DNA of 64,000 bases. It comes from Marsupella aquatica. Its lineage: Eukaryota > Marchantiophyta. Of the stretch, positions 59,706 to 64,000 are shown one piece after another. The notes beneath the pieces were generated by a model, which was not told the DNA's origin, ran no database searches, and worked only from the letters and a program-made list of their open reading frames with translations. The translations under genes and the position numbers were made by a program. The stretch's first letter is position 1. Every line of letters starts with the position of its first letter. The stretch is taken from positions 5,394,001 to 5,458,000 of the forward strand of contig OZ316898.1 in assembly GCA_973895155.1 (NCBI GenBank). The letters run 5' to 3'.

Positions 59706-59885
59706 CACTCTGTTGGTACGTATAGACATCTGAAAAGTACCCTGAAAAGTACCCTAAACTAAGGCTGAAACATTGGGAAAAGCCCACAGATTGGACCGCT
59801 GTGGGTACGTATAGACATCTGAAAAGTACCCTAAACTAAGGCTGAAACATTGGAAAGAGCCCACAGATTGGACTGTGGGCGTGCC
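59706..59885. repeat. Two-copy tandem duplication, about 91-bp unit
   Basis: GGTACGTATAGACATCTGAA, AAGTACCCTAAACTAAGGCT, GAAACATTGG, GCCCACAGATTGGAC-GTGGG occurs twice. The first copy has an extra small internal repeat of AAAAGTACCCT. Confidence 0.9.
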
Positions 59886-60777
59886 GAAAGGTCAGCAGTA
59901 GTCTGAAAAGTCTTATCCATCGCTACAGGGTACAGCAATTAAGGCATCTTCACGTCATTCCTTACAACGAAGTACTTATTCGTTTGTCCTCTTTTCAATG
60001 AACAATGCTTCATATAGTATATTCAAAGCACGAAAAGGTAGCCACTCGAGCATATTTAAATTTTCCCCAAGAATAGCGAAGTAATCCAGCTAGTCCTGTA
60101 GCTGGTCATCGATCGAAACTATCTGCAGAATGCATTGCTGTGTGATGCTGCCAGCCACAACAACTACGTACGAAGAATGTCGACACTCCCTACAAAGCTG
60201 GAAGGAGTGGTCCCGCACTTATTTTAAAGCGGTGAATGACAGCACTTGGGCGCCTGATCACTTGGAGGTGGTGAAAATTTCCGTCTTCGGTGGCTCCAAG
60301 CGATTAAGGTAACGACAGCAGGAGAGAACTACTTCGCTTTTGGTATGCTTTTTAATCTGAGTATGTTTTTTTTTCTTCGTCAATTAACTAGTGTAACTAG
60401 TGCTGTGTATCAAAGTAATCTTAGTTTGTATGGACCACTGACAACATTTGACCTCACGTCTCGGATGGACCAAACACCGAAAAAGTTGAGCACTTAAATT
60501 TTTTTTAAAAGCTGTTTGAACACGGGAAACCGTCTCAGACGGACACGGCTTAAATTCTCGGGACCAGGGGCAAAACCAGAAATATAAATAAAGGCATTGG
60601 AAACAGCCCCATGGGCTAATAATACTACGGGCACCCTCGGGTTTCTTGGCATTGGGAGCCTGATGGTATGGTGCGTTTTGTTCTTATATTAAACACCCCA
60701 AGAAAGTGGAACCCAAGAGGACAGAACGGAGGCCAGAACCGGGATAACCAAGAGTGCGCGGACAGCTTCCTCATCGG

Positions 60778-61192
60778 TGCAGGAATGCATCCTGTACTTG
60801 GGTGATAGTTCATTCAGCTGAATGTGTTGTAATCTAGTTATCAAAGCAGTTGACAGTCAACACAAACTAATGGGCAAGGTAGAGGTTGAATCTGTCTACT
60901 AAGAAAGAGCATCAGTGCAGGAATGCTTCCTGTACTTTAGAGATAGCTCATTCCGCTGAATGTGTTGTAATCTACCAAAGCAGTTGTCAGTCAACACAAA
61001 CTAATGGGCAAGGTACAGGTTGAATGTGTCTACTAAGAAAGAGCATCATTGCAGGAATGCATCCAGTACTTGCCAGATAGCTCATTCCGTTGAATGTGTT
61101 GTAATCTAGTTACCAAAGCAGTTGACAGTCAACACAAACTAATGGGCAAGGTAGAGGTTGAATCGGTCTACTAAGATAGAGCTCAAATAAAA
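60778..61192. repeat. Three direct repeats of about 136 bp
   Basis: TGCAGGAATGCATCCTGTAC (with variants) starts at 60778, 60916 and 61050. Units continue through GCTGAATGTGTTGTAATCTA, CAAAGCAGTTGACAGTCAAC, ACAAACTAATGGGCAAGGTA and TCTACTAAGAAAGAGC. Confidence 0.9.
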
Positions 61193-61369
61193 TTGTGAGG
61201 ATCCGGTATAACAAAAAACATTGGCTGAGGAGGTGAGAAAACTTGCTTAATTGAATCCAAGTAAATAATCTGCTTCTCGCACGTGTATACAGTAGACGAC
61301 ATTATTACGGAGAATCAACCTCTGAGCTGAACATTTGATGATTTTTCTTCTTGTCATTTTTAGGACACA

Positions 61370-61665
61370 TTGATTTGTGTTGACTGTTAGCTGCTTTGGT
61401 ACACTAGGCTACAACACATTCAATGGAATGAGTTATGCTACAGGTACAAAAAGCATTGGGTGAGATGAGAAAGTAATAATTTGCTTCTCGTATGTGTGTC
61501 CGAAAGAAAACTTTGAAGAACATCTAACAGGAATCGTCAAGCTGGAATGCATTTGATAATTTTCTCTTTGTGATTTTCACTGGCTGCTCATTATTTTGTG
61601 TCAGCTGTTTTGGTACACTAAATTACAACACATTCAGTGGAATGAGTTATCAGGCAGGTACAAAA
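61370..61665. repeat. Two inverted copies of part of the 136-bp repeat
   Basis: GTGTTGACTGTTAGCTGCTT, TGGTACAC, ACAACACATTCAATGGAATG at about 61376-61445 and a second version at 61595-61662 are reverse complements of the block at 60800-60870. Each is followed by a degenerate spacer beginning GTACAAAAAGCATTG. Confidence 0.8.
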
Positions 61666-61990
61666 AGCCGGGCAAAAAGCATTGTCTGAGATATTAAGAA
61701 AGCCTGCCTAACTGACTCTAAGTAAATAATTTGCTTCTGGGTAGGAAAGAAGACGTTGTTCGGGAGAATTATCTAGTAGGAAACGTAGAGCTGCATGGAA
61801 TGTATTTGATCAATTTATACTTTGTAACTTTATGGAGAAGAATGAGCTCAAATGCATTTGATGATGTTTCTCTTTGTAATATTCAGTGCTTATATGCAGA
61901 ACAATACACGCCTCATGGAGAAGAATGAGCTCGAATGCATATGATGATTTATCTCTTTGTAATTTTTAGTGCTTTATGGACAAGAATGCT
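61666..61990. repeat. Degenerate direct repeats in the foldback cluster
   Basis: ATGGAGAAGAATGAGCTC is followed by AATGCAT-TGATGAT-T-TCTCTTTGTAAT and occurs two to three times (61832, 61916 and a partial copy at 61977). It extends the inverted-repeat cluster rightwards. Confidence 0.7.
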
Positions 61991-62093
61991 TCTAGATTTG
62001 GCTAGGCCATTTTAAAACATCTCCTCTATTTTCACTAAAAAAACAAAACTAAAAAATCTCTTAGGCTCTTATGTGTATTAAAGTCCTTCAACG

Positions 62094-62513
62094 ATGGCTA
62101 ATAGGCACTCCAAAAACTTTGAGGTGCATTATATCACACAATACCCTCTAAAACAAGGCTTTATTACATACCAAAGAATGTTCTCTAATTGGACTTCTTT
62201 GCGCATTAAAGCCCACAACGCCTTCGAAACCAACATTACAAAATACAAAGCAATGCACTGGAATCGGACAGATATCATAAATAAACATAGAACAAAAACT
62301 TCATTCGTGGCCTCCACTGTGAGAGCTCAGAACTCGACACGAGAGCCTCGTTTCGCAGCTATGTCGGTAAAATTTGTTCCACAGCGCCGGCGAGACTCTC
62401 GCGTCGCAGCGATGTCGGTAAAAATTTGCACCCCCAAAAAAAACCGAGCTGCAGAAAGAGAGAGCACCGACACTCCATCGCCCCAATCATTAGGAGTCCA
62501 TCCAGTCGGGTGA
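62094..62513 (+). other. Unassigned 139-codon ORF
   Basis: The frame contains a duplicated peptide motif (RFAAMSVKFVPQRRRDS and RVAAMSVKICTPKK), so the underlying DNA carries a small tandem repeat of about 60 bp. It has no recognised domain, and the AT-rich first half looks noncoding. I do not claim a function and consider a chance frame more likely than a gene. Confidence 0.2.
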
Positions 62514-62589
62514 GACCCAGAAAGGGATGGCGCAACCCTCACCGAATCAGAGTGGTACAGAAGTACTTCCCGCATCTTCAGCAGGGATG

Positions 62590-64000
62590 ACGAATCTACT
62601 GTAGAGTGGAGAAGAGCAGAGCTGGCGGTGGTGAATTGATGAGGAGAGGAAAGCAGAGGAGAGATGAGATGTTGTCATTCGGAATTGGAGTGTCGACATC
62701 CTCCCCTTTGCCCTCCGGTAGCACCGGCAAAATCTGTCCCAGCCTCGTTGTCGAAAATAGATGTTGCCATGTGAGGAAGTATGTTGTCATTTCCCCCGCT
62801 TCACGGCGATGCGCAGGAGCAAGCTGCTGTGCTGCATTCCTCCCGCATCTGCGGCTTCCCGCCCCTGCTGTGTGATCGGCGAACAACACAGAACAAGAAA
62901 TCGGCAGTAGACGAGAGGACGCCGCTGGAGACGAGAGTACCACGGCAAGGCGATTGCGAAACGGAGAGTGCGAATTCGCCCTCCCCGGAAACTTCGCTTT
63001 GGCCGAAGAGTCTCCATGTCCTCATTTCCGCGGTTCCGCCCCTACAAATAGTCGTACGTACTGGAGTCAATATTGCTGTCATTTGCAGCAGATTGAGTCA
63101 AAGGGCGTAGAAGAGCCGCTCTCTGATCTGGCTGGTGAAGCTGTGGCGCCAATGCGGAATTCGAAGCACTGAAATTGGTGCTAGGAGGAGGAGGAGGTGA
63201 AGAGGCAGAGGAGCAGAAACGGTAAATCGTTGACGGTGTGGTCTGGCTGGCTGGCTGGACAGCTGGGAAGTTTCCTGAAGGAATCGGTGAATGAATGATT
63301 CAGGTGGGTCTAAAACAGGGGGTGGGTCCTTTGTCTCAGTCCAGTCTAGGCCACGAGTGATTTTCTTTCGTAACATTTCTAATGCGTGTTTGGGAGAGAG
63401 GGAAATGTGAACAGATGGGTTACAGAGATGTGTATTTGCACAGAGGATGATGCTATTGGAGTAGAGCAGAGTGGAGAGGATTAGAGTGCAGTGCAGGGGC
63501 AGGTATTTCGATTTTAGAAGCTTTGGATTTTGTTTCAAATTGATGTAAGTTGGGAGATCACGCCGGTAAAGAATTGGGTCTGAGCGACCGTTAAGTCCTA
63601 TTATGCTGACGAGAGAGAGTACATTTAGAAATTCTGAGAGTGAGGGGTTTTGGTCTAAAAGTACACTGGCTTTTGATTTAAAAGTGTACGGAAGAGAGAC
63701 AAATTTGGGAGCCCGAAGGCAATTTCTGCTGCAGCAATCTCTCTATCTATCTCAGTCCCACGTCTAGACAAGGGAGGGCGACCTTGAAATGAATTTCTTC
63801 CCATGAGCTGAATGAGACGAGTTGAGAATAGTGAACGGGGCAGATATAGGCAGGGGGAAAACGGCTTCGATTAGAGGGTCTAGGATCTCTAAAGGAAAGA
63901 AATTGTTCGAAGACAGACCAGCCATTTTACCGGATAAGTCAGAGCCTGGGCCATGAATCCAATTACCTGGATGGACAAACACTAACGGGACGAAAGACTC
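62590..64000. other. GC-richer right-hand end; possible edge of a gene outside the window
   Basis: Composition changes from AT-rich to more GC-rich at about 62320, with regulatory-like purine tracts at 63180-63230. Minus-strand frames at 63098-63538 and 63764-63982 are open but match no family. The latter could be a terminal exon or leader of a gene running off the right edge. Nothing firmer is supported. Confidence 0.25.

Noticed and set aside
1-64000. CRISPR arrays, bacterial operons, prophage or a biosynthetic gene cluster
   Set aside because: Genes are intron-split and plant-like and functionally unrelated. The repeat arrays have no regular spacer-repeat pattern.

Overview
The window is nuclear DNA of a land plant, most likely a non-seed plant such as a bryophyte. 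The clade is an inference; kingdom and compartment are well supported. The genes are split by GT-AG introns and encode full-length eukaryotic proteins. The set includes a plant-type histidinol dehydrogenase with an N-terminal transit-like extension and a SET-domain protein of the plant ASHR3 type. Between the genes lie Helitrons, a tRNA-derived SINE, foldback/MITE elements and many short tandem duplications.

Seven protein genes could be reconstructed exon by exon with matching splice phases. From left to right they are: (1) a WDR43/UTP5-like small-subunit processome protein, minus strand, 348-3388, 6 coding exons, 675 aa; (2) a CID-domain, RPRD1/Rtt103-like RNA polymerase II CTD-binding protein, plus strand, 16634-20095, 7 exons, 540 aa; (3) a phosphoglycerate-mutase-like histidine phosphatase, plus, 23087-24994, 6 exons, 228 aa; (4) histidinol dehydrogenase, minus, 26046-29809, 13 exons, 518 aa, lying tail to tail with gene 3; (5) an ASHR3-like histone H3 lysine methyltransferase with two zinc-finger modules, AWS, SET and post-SET, minus, 31833 to about 36.7 kb, 5' end unresolved; (6) a small LYR-motif protein, plus, 42144-42440, 98 aa; (7) an API5 (apoptosis inhibitor 5) homologue, plus, 46213-53514, 16 exons, 547 aa. 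They are unrelated housekeeping, metabolic and chromatin genes; I see no operon-like or pathway cluster.

The gene-poor stretches are the unusual part. From 4.0 to 9.6 kb there are degenerate tandem repeats, a SINE, a 123-bp duplication and a seven-copy, roughly 113-bp array. From 10005 to 12793 is a non-autonomous Helitron with a 5' TC, a 3' hairpin plus CTAG and an A|T target, loaded with two arrays of an 18-bp minisatellite. Immediately to its right, 12983-15725 is one half of a dispersed segmental duplication; the other half is 39620-41210, and each half carries a 43-bp minisatellite and a short ORF resembling a first exon. A degraded fragment matching the 3' end of bacterial or organellar large-subunit rRNA lies at 31370-31472. 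The last 10 kb (53.5-64 kb) has no gene I can support and is built of short direct and inverted repeats.
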